DNA of 64,000 nucleotides from contig SVNH01000005.1 in the NCBI GenBank assembly GCA_015067005.1, positions 98,694 to 162,693 of the forward strand, read 5' to 3'. The notes beneath the pieces are model-generated. The model ran no database searches and was not told the DNA's origin. It saw nothing but the letters and a program-made list of their open reading frames with translations. Position numbers and translations under genes: made by a program. This document shows positions 43,310 to 53,193 of this stretch, in pieces (positions within the stretch are counted from its first letter, which is position 1; the number at the start of each line of letters is the position of its first letter). The stretch is from Ruminococcus flavefaciens (lineage in GTDB: Bacteria; Bacillota; Clostridia; Oscillospirales; Ruminococcaceae).

Positions 43310-45940
43310 ATGCAGTGGACAGGTCTTAACGATCTACGTGAAAAGTATCTTTCGTTCTTCGAGAGCAAGGATCATACGAGAATGGCAAGCGCTTCTCTGG
43401 TGCCTCAGGGCGACAAGAGCCTGCTTCTCATCAATTCGGGAATGGCTCCGCTCAAGAAGTTCTTTCTCGGACAGGCAACTCCTCCCAACAAGAGAGTAAC
43501 TACCTGTCAGAAGTGCATCAGAACTCCCGACATTGAGAGCGTTGGTAAGACTGCACGTCACGGTACATATTTTGAAATGCTCGGAAACTTCTCTTTTGGT
43601 GATTACTTTAAGACAGAGGCTATCGAGTGGGCATGGGAGTTCCTTACAAAGACTCTTGCTATTCCTGCTGAAAAGCTCTGGATCACTATTTTTGAGAGTG
43701 ATGATGAGGCTGAGCAGATCTGGGAAAATAAGATCGGTATCCCTCACGACAGGATAATACGTCTTGGTAAAAAGGACAACTTCTGGGAGCACGGCTCAGG
43801 TCCGTGCGGTCCATGCTCTGAGATACACTTCGACCGCGGTGAGGCTTACGGTCCGTTCGAGAATTTCGAGCAGGCAAGCGACTGCGACCGTGTTATCGAG
43901 ATCTGGAACCTTGTATTCAGCCAGTTCGACAGCGACGGTGAAGGTCACTATGCTGAAATGAAGAACAAGAACATAGATACAGGTATGGGACTTGAGCGTC
44001 TTGCCTGTGTTATGCAGGGCGTTGACAACATCTTTGAGGTCGATACCGTTCAGAATATAATGAAGCATATTTCGTCTATCGCAGGCGTTGAGTATAAGAA
44101 GGACGCTAAGACTGACGTTTCGCTCCGTGTTATCACTGACCACATCAGAAGCACAACCCTTATGGTCGGCGACGGTATTCTTCCTTCAAATGAAGGACGC
44201 GGATATGTCCTCCGCCGTCTCCTGAGAAGAGCTGCACGTCACGGCAGACTTTTAGGTATCACACGTCCGTTCCTTTGCGAGGTGTGCGATACAGTTATCA
44301 ACGAGAACGAGGGCGCTTATCCTGAACTCGCTGAAAAGCGTGACTACATCAAGAAGATAATCAGCGTTGAGGAAGAGGCTTTTGCGAAGACTATCGACAA
44401 GGGTACAGAACTTCTCAACAGCTATACAGACGCACTCAAGGCTGAGGGCAAGAACGTTCTCTCAGGCGATGATGCGTTCAGACTTTCCGATACATACGGC
44501 TTCCCGATAGACCTCACAGAAGAGATCTGCGAGGAAAAGGGCTTTACTGTTGACCGCGACCGATTCACTGAGCTTGCAAAGGAACAGCGCGCAAGAGCTA
44601 AGGCAGACCACGCTGCAAAGGCAGGTTCTTCATGGGCTGACAACAGCATCAAGGTAGACGCTCCGGCAACAGTCTTCACAGGCTATACAAGTATGAGCGA
44701 GAGCGATGCAAAGGTACTTGCAGTCTACAAGGACGGCGTTGAGGTAAACAGTGCCGTTGAGGGCGATGATGTAGTTATCGTACTCGACAAGACTCCTTTC
44801 TACGCTGAAAGCGGCGGACAGGTAGGCGATAACGGTACTATCTTTGCCGGCGCAAATATCGCAGCAGTTGCTGATACTATCAAATCAGAGGGACATTTCC
44901 TCCACATTGCATCAATCGAGCAGGGATGTATCAGCAAGGGCGACAGCGTTACAGCTATGATAAACAATGAGCGCAGAATGTCGATCATGCGTAATCATAC
45001 TTCCGCACATCTTCTCCAGAATGCACTCCGCAAGGTGCTCGGAGATCATGTACATCAGGCTGGTCAGCTTGTAAACGAGAAGGCTTGCCGTTTCGATTTC
45101 AACCACTTCAGTGCAATGACTGAGGACGAGATAGCAGACGTTGAGAATATCGTAAACGCTTCTATTATGGCAGCTATTCCTGTAACAATGGAGGAAATGC
45201 CTATCGAGGAAGCTAAGAAGCTCGGCGCTATGGCACTTTTCGGTGAGAAATACGGCGATACAGTAAGAGTTGTAACAGCCGGAGATTCTATCGAATTCTG
45301 CGGCGGTACTCATGTATCAAACGCTTCACAGATCGGACTTTTCAAGATAGTTTCCGAAAGCTCGGTAGCAGCCGGTGTTAGACGTATCGAAGCTGTTACA
45401 GGTCTTGGAGTAATGGAACTCCTCAACGGATATAAGAATACTATAACAAAGGCAGCAAAGGCAATAAAGCTTGCAAATCTCAGCGAACTTCCTGAGAAGT
45501 GTGCAGCAATGACTGCTGAACTCAAGGAAAAGGATAAGAAGCTTGAAAGCCTCACACAGCAGATGGCTAATGCCAAGACAGCTGCTCTCTTCGATAACGC
45601 TAAAGAGGTCGCAGGCGTTAAGCTCGTTTCTGCACGTATGGACGGTTCAACACCTGATGCTCTCCGCAAACTCGGCGACAGTGTAAAGGACAAGAACGAA
45701 GCTATTATTGCACTCTTTGCCGGAACTGTCGGCGAAAAGGGAACATTCTACTGCGTATGTACAAAGGATGCTGTATCAGCCGGCGCTAATGCAGGTAAAA
45801 TTGTACGTGAGATCGCAGCTGTGACCGGCGGCAAGGGCGGCGGTAAGCCGGACGGCGCTATGGCTGGTGCAGGCGATATAACCAAGATAGATGAGGCTCT
45901 TTCCAAGTTCGAGAGCGTAGTGTCCGAACTCGTTAAGTAA
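43310..45940 (+). CDS. alaS: Alanyl-tRNA synthetase
   Basis: 876 residues from ATG 43310 after RBS AAAGGAGA; the track's earlier start lies in the T-box. It starts with the AlaRS catalytic core (LRKYLSFFESKDHTRM-like region, GNFSFGDYFK, GPCGPCSEIHFD). The editing domain zinc/hydrolysis motifs HTSAHLLQNALR and CGGTHVSNASQIG and the C-Ala domain (GGKGGGKPDGAMAGAGD) follow. Complete and of normal length. Confidence 0.96.
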   Translation: MQWTGLNDLREKYLSFFESKDHTRMASASLVPQGDKSLLLINSGMAPLKKFFLGQATPPNKRVTTCQKCIRTPDIESVGKTARHGTYFEMLGNFSFGDYFKTEAIEWAWEFLTKTLAIPAEKLWITIFESDDEAEQIWENKIGIPHDRIIRLGKKDNFWEHGSGPCGPCSEIHFDRGEAYGPFENFEQASDCDRVIEIWNLVFSQFDSDGEGHYAEMKNKNIDTGMGLERLACVMQGVDNIFEVDTVQNIMKHISSIAGVEYKKDAKTDVSLRVITDHIRSTTLMVGDGILPSNEGRGYVLRRLLRRAARHGRLLGITRPFLCEVCDTVINENEGAYPELAEKRDYIKKIISVEEEAFAKTIDKGTELLNSYTDALKAEGKNVLSGDDAFRLSDTYGFPIDLTEEICEEKGFTVDRDRFTELAKEQRARAKADHAAKAGSSWADNSIKVDAPATVFTGYTSMSESDAKVLAVYKDGVEVNSAVEGDDVVIVLDKTPFYAESGGQVGDNGTIFAGANIAAVADTIKSEGHFLHIASIEQGCISKGDSVTAMINNERRMSIMRNHTSAHLLQNALRKVLGDHVHQAGQLVNEKACRFDFNHFSAMTEDEIADVENIVNASIMAAIPVTMEEMPIEEAKKLGAMALFGEKYGDTVRVVTAGDSIEFCGGTHVSNASQIGLFKIVSESSVAAGVRRIEAVTGLGVMELLNGYKNTITKAAKAIKLANLSELPEKCAAMTAELKEKDKKLESLTQQMANAKTAALFDNAKEVAGVKLVSARMDGSTPDALRKLGDSVKDKNEAIIALFAGTVGEKGTFYCVCTKDAVSAGANAGKIVREIAAVTGGKGGGKPDGAMAGAGDITKIDEALSKFESVVSELVK

Positions 45941-45989
45941 GCCTGAATAAATTCCGAATTATAAAAACTATTTGTAAAGGAGAATTATT

Positions 45990-46343
45990 ATGGACTGCTT
46001 ATTCTGCAAGATCATTGACGGAGACATCCCAAGCACAAAGGTTTATGAGGACGATTTCGTATTCGCATTCAAGGACATCGCTCCTATCGCACCTTTCCAC
46101 TGCCTTATAATCCCTAAGGTACATATCAGCGGTGCAGACCAGATAACCTCTGAGAATTCCGAGGTTATCGCTAAGGTGTTCGAGGCTGCTGCAAAGATCG
46201 CAAAGCAGGAGAATATCGAGAGCTTCCGTATTATCAACAACTGCGGTGACGATGCCGGTCAGACTGTTAAGCATATCCACTTCCATATGCTCGCAGGAGT
46301 AAAAATGGGCTGGGGACCTGAGTCGCTCGGCAAGACCGAATAA
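45990..46343 (+). CDS. HIT family nucleotide hydrolase (Hint-like)
   Basis: 117 residues: CLFCKIIDGDIPSTKVYEDD at the start and the histidine triad HIHFHML near the end. A purine nucleoside phosphoramidase-type enzyme. RBS AAAGGAGA; probably co-transcribed with alaS since no terminator is seen between them. Confidence 0.94.
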   Translation: MDCLFCKIIDGDIPSTKVYEDDFVFAFKDIAPIAPFHCLIIPKVHISGADQITSENSEVIAKVFEAAAKIAKQENIESFRIINNCGDDAGQTVKHIHFHMLAGVKMGWGPESLGKTE

Positions 46344-46355
46344 GGAGAAAAGTAT

Positions 46356-46895
46356 ATGTCACAGACCTATAAAATGACTATTGCCGGACTTGAAAGGGAA
46401 CTCATCCGCTGTCCTCTCAATGATAAGATCGACATAGCTGCGTTTATAATGTTCTCTGACGTTGAGCTGACAGTAGCTTGTGCTGAGGAGCTCCTCAAAA
46501 AATGCGGAGACTTTGATGTTATTCTTACAGCAGAATCAAAGGGTATTCCTCTCGGCTACGAAATGGCAAGACAGAGCGGCAAGAACTATATCGTTGCGAG
46601 AAAATCAGTGAAACTTTATATGACAGATCCGGTAGAGGTATCGGTCAAGTCTATAACCACTGCGAATGTACAGAAGCTTTGCCTTTCTAAGGAAAAGGCA
46701 GAAATGCTGAAAGGCAAGCGCGTCCTCATCGTGGACGATGTTATCAGCACCGGTGAATCACTCATCGCGCTTGAAAAACTGACAGAAGCAGCCGGCGGTA
46801 TTATTTCCGGAAAGGCAGCTGTACTCGCTGAGGGCGATGCGGCTGACAGAAAAGATATAATTTTCCTTGAAAAGCTTCCGCTTTTCTTTAAGTAA
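46356..46895 (+). CDS. Purine phosphoribosyltransferase (APRT-like)
   Basis: 179 residues with the PRPP loop VLIVDDVISTGESLIAL and ILTAESKGIPLGYEMAR. Related to adenine phosphoribosyltransferase, but the N-terminal region is divergent, so base specificity is uncertain. Twelve bases after the HIT gene; both handle nucleotides. Confidence 0.88.
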   Translation: MSQTYKMTIAGLERELIRCPLNDKIDIAAFIMFSDVELTVACAEELLKKCGDFDVILTAESKGIPLGYEMARQSGKNYIVARKSVKLYMTDPVEVSVKSITTANVQKLCLSKEKAEMLKGKRVLIVDDVISTGESLIALEKLTEAAGGIISGKAAVLAEGDAADRKDIIFLEKLPLFFK

Positions 46896-46907
46896 GGGAT
46901 AAATAGT

Positions 46908-48974
46908 ATGAAGCGAAAAATGATTTTAGCTGCGGCAGCATATATGGCGGGATTGTTTTTCGCTTCATTTTTTAGCGGAATTGCTACTGTTATTTTTCTG
47001 CTTAGCCTTGCGGCAGCAGTATTATTTACAGGCAGGCTCAATGGTCTGCATCGCTGCGACTATATAATTGCAGCGGTATGCTTTACGGTCGCAGCTGTCT
47101 ATATAAGTGCGTATACTGCTCTGACTTATGACCGTATAACGTCGCTTGACGGAACTTCCGGCAGTTATAGCGGAGAAGTTACAGCGATAAAGGATTATGA
47201 GGGCGGGAAGTCGCAGTATATCCTCAGCGGTACTTCTGACAGCGGGATTTCAGCAAAGGTCCAGCTTTATACTGATACACTTCAGGTCGGATACGGCGAT
47301 GTTATAACAGTCGGAAGCTGCGGCTTTTCTATTCCGGAGGGCGATTATCTCTACGACAGCCGGGCGCGTCTCAGGTCGGATGGGGTATATCTTACCCTTG
47401 TGTCGCCTGAGAGTATCAGTACAGAGAAAACCAATACCAAAAGACTGCACAATTTCCTGCGTGAGCGCCGTGAACGTACAAGCGATGAATTCAGGCTGAA
47501 AATGGGAAGCGCCAGCGGCAGCTTTATGAGCAGTATGCTTTTCGGAAAGGCATCCGGTATAGATGACAGTACGCGCACAGCGCTTTCAAGATGCGGTATA
47601 GCGCATATTCTTGCGGTTTCGGGACTTCATGTCTCGATGATCGCATTCATGCTGATGTGGCTGCTCAGAAAGCTTCGTATTAGACGTATACCTGCGTTTG
47701 CGGTAATGAATCTGTTCCTTTTTATGCTGGTTGTTGCAGCGGAATCGCCTGTATCAGCAATACGTGCTTCGATAATGCTTGATATGATGTATCTTGCAGC
47801 GATTTTCCGCAGACAGAATGATACTTTTACTTCACTATCAGCGGCAGTCCTTCTGATATGTGTATTCAACCCATATGCAATATACAGCAGCGGATTTCTG
47901 ATCTCTGTTGCCGGAACTTTCGGTATCGGAGTTTTTGCACCTTATATGGTGAAGAATATGCCTGAGGACAGGCTTCTTTGGATATTCCCCCGTGCATTTG
48001 TAACAATGCTTTGCACGACACTGTGTATCATGCCTTTCAGTATGAAGTATTTTGACGAGACATCGCTTATCTCGCCTTTTACTAATGTATTCATAGTTCC
48101 GCTTTGTACCGCTGCACTTGCGGCTGGTGTACTCTATTTTGTAACAGGAGGAGCAATATCACTTCTTTTGCCGGCTAAGTACATCATTGATATGGTACTG
48201 TATATGTCGGATGGAATAGCGCGGCTTGGAAAAACACATTTTTCAGCCGGCAGTGAGCGAATAATAATGATCGCATTTGTACTTGCTTCGGCAGTGGGCG
48301 TATTTCAGCTGATATTCCACAGCAGACGTCTTACAGCCTGCCTGACTGCCTGTGCTTGCAGCGTATTGTTCCTGACTTCCGCTTTGTATGGTAGAATTAT
48401 GTTTGACCGTTTCAATATAGCAGTTCTTGGCAGAGGAAGCAATGCGGCAGTAGTTGTCACATACAAAGGCAGGACGGAGATAATCGACCTGAGCGGACAT
48501 TATAAGTCTCCGGATTATGTCAGAAAATATCTGATGAGTAATAACATTTCTGATGCTGATATTCTTGTGCTTACGAAGAAGGTACAGTCGCAGTATTCCG
48601 CATACGAAAAAGCGTTTGAGTACATAGCTGTTGACGATATATATGTTACAGGTGATATAACTGTATTTGGCGGCAAAATCGAAAAAAGCTGCGGCAGCGA
48701 AGGCTTTGCGCTTGAATCGGATGAATACAGTATCCAGTACGCTGACGGAGTGCTTACAGTTGATTTTCGTGACAGTACACTGAACTTTATACCTGCGGAC
48801 AGATCAGTGGAAAATGTCAGTGGATGCTGTATCTGCTACGGGAATATAAGCAAGAATAGTATCATCAGAGATGCTCCTGATGTGATATACCTTGATGATG
48901 AAATTGAAGGAGCATACAATAATTTTGAGATAACGCTGTCTGGCAGCGGAGGGTATAAGGTAAGGAGATTATAA
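46908..48974 (+). CDS. comEC: ComEC/Rec2-like DNA uptake channel with degenerate metallo-beta-lactamase domain
   Basis: 688 residues: N-terminal membrane helices and an OB-like domain (~75-170). The competence membrane domain follows (CGIAHILAVSGLHVSMIAFML, ~230; SPVSAIRASIMLDMMYLAA), then a C-terminal soluble domain from ~500. That domain begins like the ComEC beta-lactamase-like part (VLGRGSNAAVVVTYKGRTEIIDLSG), but no HxHxDH is present (the place reads LVLTKKVQSQYSAYEKAF). DNA translocation is plausible; nuclease activity from this domain is not. It overlaps holA by one base, the usual comEC-holA order. Confidence 0.9.
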   Translation: MKRKMILAAAAYMAGLFFASFFSGIATVIFLLSLAAAVLFTGRLNGLHRCDYIIAAVCFTVAAVYISAYTALTYDRITSLDGTSGSYSGEVTAIKDYEGGKSQYILSGTSDSGISAKVQLYTDTLQVGYGDVITVGSCGFSIPEGDYLYDSRARLRSDGVYLTLVSPESISTEKTNTKRLHNFLRERRERTSDEFRLKMGSASGSFMSSMLFGKASGIDDSTRTALSRCGIAHILAVSGLHVSMIAFMLMWLLRKLRIRRIPAFAVMNLFLFMLVVAAESPVSAIRASIMLDMMYLAAIFRRQNDTFTSLSAAVLLICVFNPYAIYSSGFLISVAGTFGIGVFAPYMVKNMPEDRLLWIFPRAFVTMLCTTLCIMPFSMKYFDETSLISPFTNVFIVPLCTAALAAGVLYFVTGGAISLLLPAKYIIDMVLYMSDGIARLGKTHFSAGSERIIMIAFVLASAVGVFQLIFHSRRLTACLTACACSVLFLTSALYGRIMFDRFNIAVLGRGSNAAVVVTYKGRTEIIDLSGHYKSPDYVRKYLMSNNISDADILVLTKKVQSQYSAYEKAFEYIAVDDIYVTGDITVFGGKIEKSCGSEGFALESDEYSIQYADGVLTVDFRDSTLNFIPADRSVENVSGCCICYGNISKNSIIRDAPDVIYLDDEIEGAYNNFEITLSGSGGYKVRRL

Positions 48975-50056
48975 TGCCATACACAGATCCAAGGTCGGCG
49001 GAAGCAAAGCTTAAAAAAGGCGAGCTGTCGAATCTTTACTATATATGCGGACAGAATGTCACAGAAGTTGAAAAGATAACGAAGAAGATAATCAGGGCTG
49101 CTGTCGGCGACAGTGAGGACTTTGCCCTGACACGTATGAAAGGCAAAGAACTCGACTTTTCCGAGTTGTATGATACTGTTCAGATGATGCCGATGATGGC
49201 TGAGCATAACTGCATACTTATAAATGATTATAACTGCGAGAAGCCGCGTGAGGATATGCGCGGGCGTTCAGCAGAGGATTATAACAAGAAACTCATTGAG
49301 ATCGTCAAGGATATTCCGCCGATGACGATAGTGATTTTCAACGTTACGGGCTTTGAGATCAAAACAAAGTATGACAGAAAAACACGCAGTAACGTTATCA
49401 CTGACAAAAACAAAAAGCTTGCTGATCTTGCAGCAAAAAACGGTGAAGCTGTTATATGTCCGGTAAAGACACCGAATGAACTTGCAAAGGACATCGCGGC
49501 AGCAGTTTCAGCGCGCGGAGGTCTCATTTCGCTTGACAACGCCCGCGAGCTTGCAGAGATGTGTCTTTCCGATACTCTTGCTATAAAGAATGAAGTGGAT
49601 AAGCTTTGTGCCTATGCCGGAAAAAACGAGATAACGCGCGATGTTATCGAGAATATGGTCCACAGACAGAGCAGTGTCAATGTTTTCAAGCTTGCAGATG
49701 CTGTTGCTTCAATGAAGCGGAACGAAGCCTTTGAAGCCCTTGATGAGATCATGACTGATAAGGATAACCGCGGATCAGTTCTTGCTAACATAACGACTTC
49801 ATTTATTGATATGTACCGTGCTGCGTGTGCGAGAGCATCCGGAAAAAGTCCGGAAAGAATGAAGGATGATTTCGGGTATATATGGGGATTCAAGGTCGAT
49901 AACGCATTCAGAGACAGTTCAAGGATGAGTATAAACAGACTTCGTGCCTGCCTTGTAATACTGCGTGATACAGCACAGAAACTGAATTCATCGTCTTCAG
50001 ATGAGAAGATAGTTCTTGAGCAGATGGTTACAAAAATGCTCATGACTAAGAATTAA
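48974..50056 (+). CDS. holA: DNA polymerase III delta subunit
   Basis: 360 residues with the AAA-like delta fold: LSNLYYICGQNVTEVEKITK near the start, LISLDNARELAEMCLSDTLAIKNEVDKLCAYAG and FKLADAVASMKRNEAFEALDE as conserved blocks. Part of the clamp loader. Start overlaps the comEC stop. Confidence 0.9.
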   Translation: MPYTDPRSAEAKLKKGELSNLYYICGQNVTEVEKITKKIIRAAVGDSEDFALTRMKGKELDFSELYDTVQMMPMMAEHNCILINDYNCEKPREDMRGRSAEDYNKKLIEIVKDIPPMTIVIFNVTGFEIKTKYDRKTRSNVITDKNKKLADLAAKNGEAVICPVKTPNELAKDIAAAVSARGGLISLDNARELAEMCLSDTLAIKNEVDKLCAYAGKNEITRDVIENMVHRQSSVNVFKLADAVASMKRNEAFEALDEIMTDKDNRGSVLANITTSFIDMYRAACARASGKSPERMKDDFGYIWGFKVDNAFRDSSRMSINRLRACLVILRDTAQKLNSSSSDEKIVLEQMVTKMLMTKN

Positions 50057-50067
50057 CGGAGGAACAG

Positions 50068-50664
50068 ATGTTAAAGATAGATGAGGCTATAATAGTCGAG
50101 GGAAAATATGATAAGATAAAGCTATCGTCTGTCGTGGATGCAGTAATAATAGTTACGAACGGTTTCGGCATTTTCAAGGACAAGGAAAAGCTTGAACTGA
50201 TACGATATTATGCGCGTACTACCGGTATCATAATACTGACTGATTCCGACAGCGCAGGAAGGAAGATACGCGGCTATCTCAAGGGGGCTGTGGACGGAAA
50301 TATCCGTAATGTATACATCCCTGATGTGTTCGGAAAGGAAAAGCGTAAGGAAAAGCCGTCAGCAGAGGGAAAGCTCGGAGTTGAAGGCATAAACGTCAGG
50401 ACACTTTCCGAGATATTTGAGAAAGCAGGTATAGCTGCTTCGGAAAGCGGAAAAACAAGTGATATTACTAAGCTTACACTGTTTGAACTCGGTCTCAGCG
50501 GAGGCAGACAGAGCAGTTTGCTGCGTAAAAGGTTACAGAAAAAGCTTGGGCTCCCTGAGCTTATGTCTGCATCAGCACTTGTAGAGGTCCTCAGGACTAT
50601 GATGACAGCTAAAGAGCTTGAAGACTATGTAAAAGCCTGCAAGGAGAATGAAAATGATATATAG
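50068..50664 (+). CDS. rnmV: Ribonuclease M5-like toprim protein
   Basis: 198 residues: toprim motifs IIVEGKYDKIKL and ILTDSDSAGRKIRGYL, then a C-terminal DUF4093-type domain (FELGLSGGRQSSLLRKRLQKKLGLPE). RNase M5 matures 5S rRNA with L18. Compared with Bacillus M5 it has the usual length. The final codons overlap the MBOAT gene region. Confidence 0.87.
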   Translation: MLKIDEAIIVEGKYDKIKLSSVVDAVIIVTNGFGIFKDKEKLELIRYYARTTGIIILTDSDSAGRKIRGYLKGAVDGNIRNVYIPDVFGKEKRKEKPSAEGKLGVEGINVRTLSEIFEKAGIAASESGKTSDITKLTLFELGLSGGRQSSLLRKRLQKKLGLPELMSASALVEVLRTMMTAKELEDYVKACKENENDI

Positions 50665-52033
50665 CAGTCTGTTGTTCATCTATGGATTTCTGCCTGTATC
50701 AATGCTGATATATCATCTTTCCCCCAAAAAGAGTCAGCCGGCGGTCATGCTTGGGCTGAGTGCAGCGTTCAGCGCGATGATAGGCTTGAGATACCTTGCA
50801 TTTGTAAGTATATACGTCCTGATAAATTATGCGTCTACGAGACTGATAGGACATTACCGCAGCAAAAAAGAAATATCACTGCCAGTGTTCTCATTTGCTG
50901 TATTCTGCGACCTTATTTCTCTGTTTGTATTCAGGACTGATCTGTTTTCTGAAGTGAGACTGAGTTTAGGTTTCCCGGAGACGTTCTTCCCGATAGGCAT
51001 ATCATTTCTGGCTCTTTCAGCGATAGGAATGCTTGTTGACGTTTACAGCGGAAAAATCGAAGCCGAACGGAATATTATACTGTTTTCACTGTATATGATA
51101 TTCTTTCCGCGTCTGATAATGGGACCTATACTGAGATACAATAGTTTCAGGAAAGCAATGGAAGGAAGAAAGACTGATCTTTCGGAAATAGGTGTCGGAC
51201 TTACGATATTTGTAAAAGGTCTTGCAAAGAAGATAATCGCGGCAGATACTCTTTATCAGCTATATACAGCGGCACACAGCACTTCGCTGAAGGAAATGTC
51301 CTCGCTGACAGCATGGCTGGGAATGATAGCTTACGTAATGTGTCTGTACTTTACTCTTTCGGGATTTGCAGATATGGGAACAGGTGTGAGCTACTGCTTT
51401 GGCATAAAGATGCCTCAGAGCTTCAACTATCCTCTGTTCAGTACGAAGATCCGCTATTTTGCAGCAAGATGGCACATACAGCTGATACAGTGGATGAGAA
51501 GATACGTCACAAAGCCGCTGTTCTCGCGTTTCAGCAATAATGTTCTGCGAAGGCTGATATACATTGGAGTATGGGGGCTGTTCGGCTTCTGGTATACGTT
51601 CAGCGCAAACGGATTGATATGGGGACTGCTTTTAGGTGCGGGAATAACTCTTGAAAACAAGTTAAGCAGTGCAAAGCTGCTCAACGTAACAGGGATCATA
51701 TATACCTTCTTTGCGGTAATGATCTGTTTTGTATTCTTCTCCGGAGAGAGCCTTTCGTATTCGCTTCGCTACATCGGAGTAATGGCAGGCGGCGGTGCAA
51801 ACTTTGCGGATACATTTTCACTGTATCTGCTGAAATCATACATAGTTGTATTGCTGATAGGTATGTATGCCTCGACAGACCTGTTTAAGAATATGATGAT
51901 GAGATCCGGCAAGAATAAGGTAAGAACGGCAGTTTCAGTGATCTCGCCGGTAATGGTATTATCACTGCTGATAGTATGTACTGCACTTATATCGTATTCC
52001 GGCAGTTCTGAAATGATACTTGTAAGGCTGTGA
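50654..52033 (+). CDS. MBOAT (AlgI/DltB-like) membrane protein with altered catalytic motif
   Basis: 459 residues from ATG 50654 (AAGGAG 7 bases upstream; the track's ATG 50648 is too close). About ten to eleven membrane helices. YMIFFPRLIMGPILRYNSF, KGLAKKIIAADTLYQ and RYFAARWHIQLIQWMRRYVTKPL are clear MBOAT signatures. The place of the near-invariant WHG motif reads GFWYTFSANGLIWGLLLG: Tyr314 stands where the active-site His is expected. AlgI-like proteins pass acyl groups across the membrane to an SGNH/DHHW partner for polysaccharide acylation; the next gene is such a partner. Activity is doubtful given this change. Confidence 0.88.
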   Translation: MIYSSLLFIYGFLPVSMLIYHLSPKKSQPAVMLGLSAAFSAMIGLRYLAFVSIYVLINYASTRLIGHYRSKKEISLPVFSFAVFCDLISLFVFRTDLFSEVRLSLGFPETFFPIGISFLALSAIGMLVDVYSGKIEAERNIILFSLYMIFFPRLIMGPILRYNSFRKAMEGRKTDLSEIGVGLTIFVKGLAKKIIAADTLYQLYTAAHSTSLKEMSSLTAWLGMIAYVMCLYFTLSGFADMGTGVSYCFGIKMPQSFNYPLFSTKIRYFAARWHIQLIQWMRRYVTKPLFSRFSNNVLRRLIYIGVWGLFGFWYTFSANGLIWGLLLGAGITLENKLSSAKLLNVTGIIYTFFAVMICFVFFSGESLSYSLRYIGVMAGGGANFADTFSLYLLKSYIVVLLIGMYASTDLFKNMMMRSGKNKVRTAVSVISPVMVLSLLIVCTALISYSGSSEMILVRL

Positions 52034-52047
52034 GGAGGGAACGCAGA

Positions 52048-53175
52048 ATGACAAAATTATCAAGCAGAGTAACTGCGGTATTGGTACTTGCATTTATGGC
52101 ATTCTTTATGCTCTTCACATTTTTTGGCAAAAAGGAAAATACGTCAGAAAACGAGAACCGACCTCTTGCAGGAAGACCGGGATTCAGCTTGTCAGCGGTT
52201 GCGGACGGCATTACGGCTTCTCAGCTTTGTACCTATACTGCCGATCATTTCGCAATGCGCGGTGTATGGATAAAGCTCAATGCAGCTATAAGGGCTGAGG
52301 TCGGAGAGGGTATCATCAATGGCGTGTATATCGCTGATGATATGCTTCTTGACGCAAAGGCTTCGGACAGAGCAAGAGCAGACGAAAGTATCAGGGCGCT
52401 TAACAGCTTTGCTGAAAGCTATAACGGTGCAATATACGTAGTTGCAGTTCCGACTTCATCCGGAGTATACCGCGAAAAGCTACCTGAGCAGTTCGATACC
52501 TACCGCGAAAGTCAGCAGATCAGTGACATCTATGATAAACTCAACCGCAAGATAAAGAGGATAGATGCTTACAATATCCTGAAAATGCTCAATAAGAATT
52601 ACATCTATTACCGCAGCGATAATAAGTGGACAAGCTATGGAGCATACTGTGTTTACAGAACCGTAATACAGCGTCTTGGGTTTATGCCTACGACATATGA
52701 TAAATACTCAGTACACCATGCGACCTCAGACTTCCGCGGTGATCTTTACAACCGCAGTCAGTATGACGGTATACGACCGGATATAATTGATTTCTATTCA
52801 TGCAGCGGCGGTGCCGAGATCGTAAGCTGTACGGGATATTATAACAGCGGAAAAACTGTTGAGAAGCATATATATGACGAAAAGCTGCTTGATATGGATT
52901 ATATGTATAATGCGTATCTTGGCGAGGAAGTACCGCTTCTGAAGATAACCACAACAGTAAAGAATGAACGAAAGCTTCTCGTGATTAAAGATGATTATGC
53001 CGATTGCTTTATACCGTTCCTTACACAGCATTACAGCGAGATAGACGTTGTATCTCCTGAGCTTATAGAAGGCAGGATAAGCGATCACATAAGATTCTCA
53101 GACTATGAACAGGTACTCTTTCTGTTCGGTATCGAGAATCTGAGCAAACCGGACATTCTATCAACACTAAGCTAA
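52048..53175 (+). CDS. DHHW (AlgJ/AlgX-like) protein lacking its catalytic residues
   Basis: 375 residues from ATG 52048 (RBS GAGGAGGG; track start 52030 abuts the MBOAT stop). One N-terminal membrane anchor (~7-27), so the rest is outside. NENRPLAGRPGFSL and the SGNH-like core identify the DHHW family. The name-giving motif reads SDNKWTSYGAY (Asp191 kept, His-His replaced by Asn192-Lys193). The usual DSY serine site reads IKDDYADCFIPFL, with Asp316 where Ser is expected. The fold and operon role look preserved while the triad is lost. It would pair with the MBOAT protein encoded just before. Confidence 0.85.
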   Translation: MTKLSSRVTAVLVLAFMAFFMLFTFFGKKENTSENENRPLAGRPGFSLSAVADGITASQLCTYTADHFAMRGVWIKLNAAIRAEVGEGIINGVYIADDMLLDAKASDRARADESIRALNSFAESYNGAIYVVAVPTSSGVYREKLPEQFDTYRESQQISDIYDKLNRKIKRIDAYNILKMLNKNYIYYRSDNKWTSYGAYCVYRTVIQRLGFMPTTYDKYSVHHATSDFRGDLYNRSQYDGIRPDIIDFYSCSGGAEIVSCTGYYNSGKTVEKHIYDEKLLDMDYMYNAYLGEEVPLLKITTTVKNERKLLVIKDDYADCFIPFLTQHYSEIDVVSPELIEGRISDHIRFSDYEQVLFLFGIENLSKPDILSTLS

Positions 53176-53193
53176 CTAAGAAAGGAGAATTAC

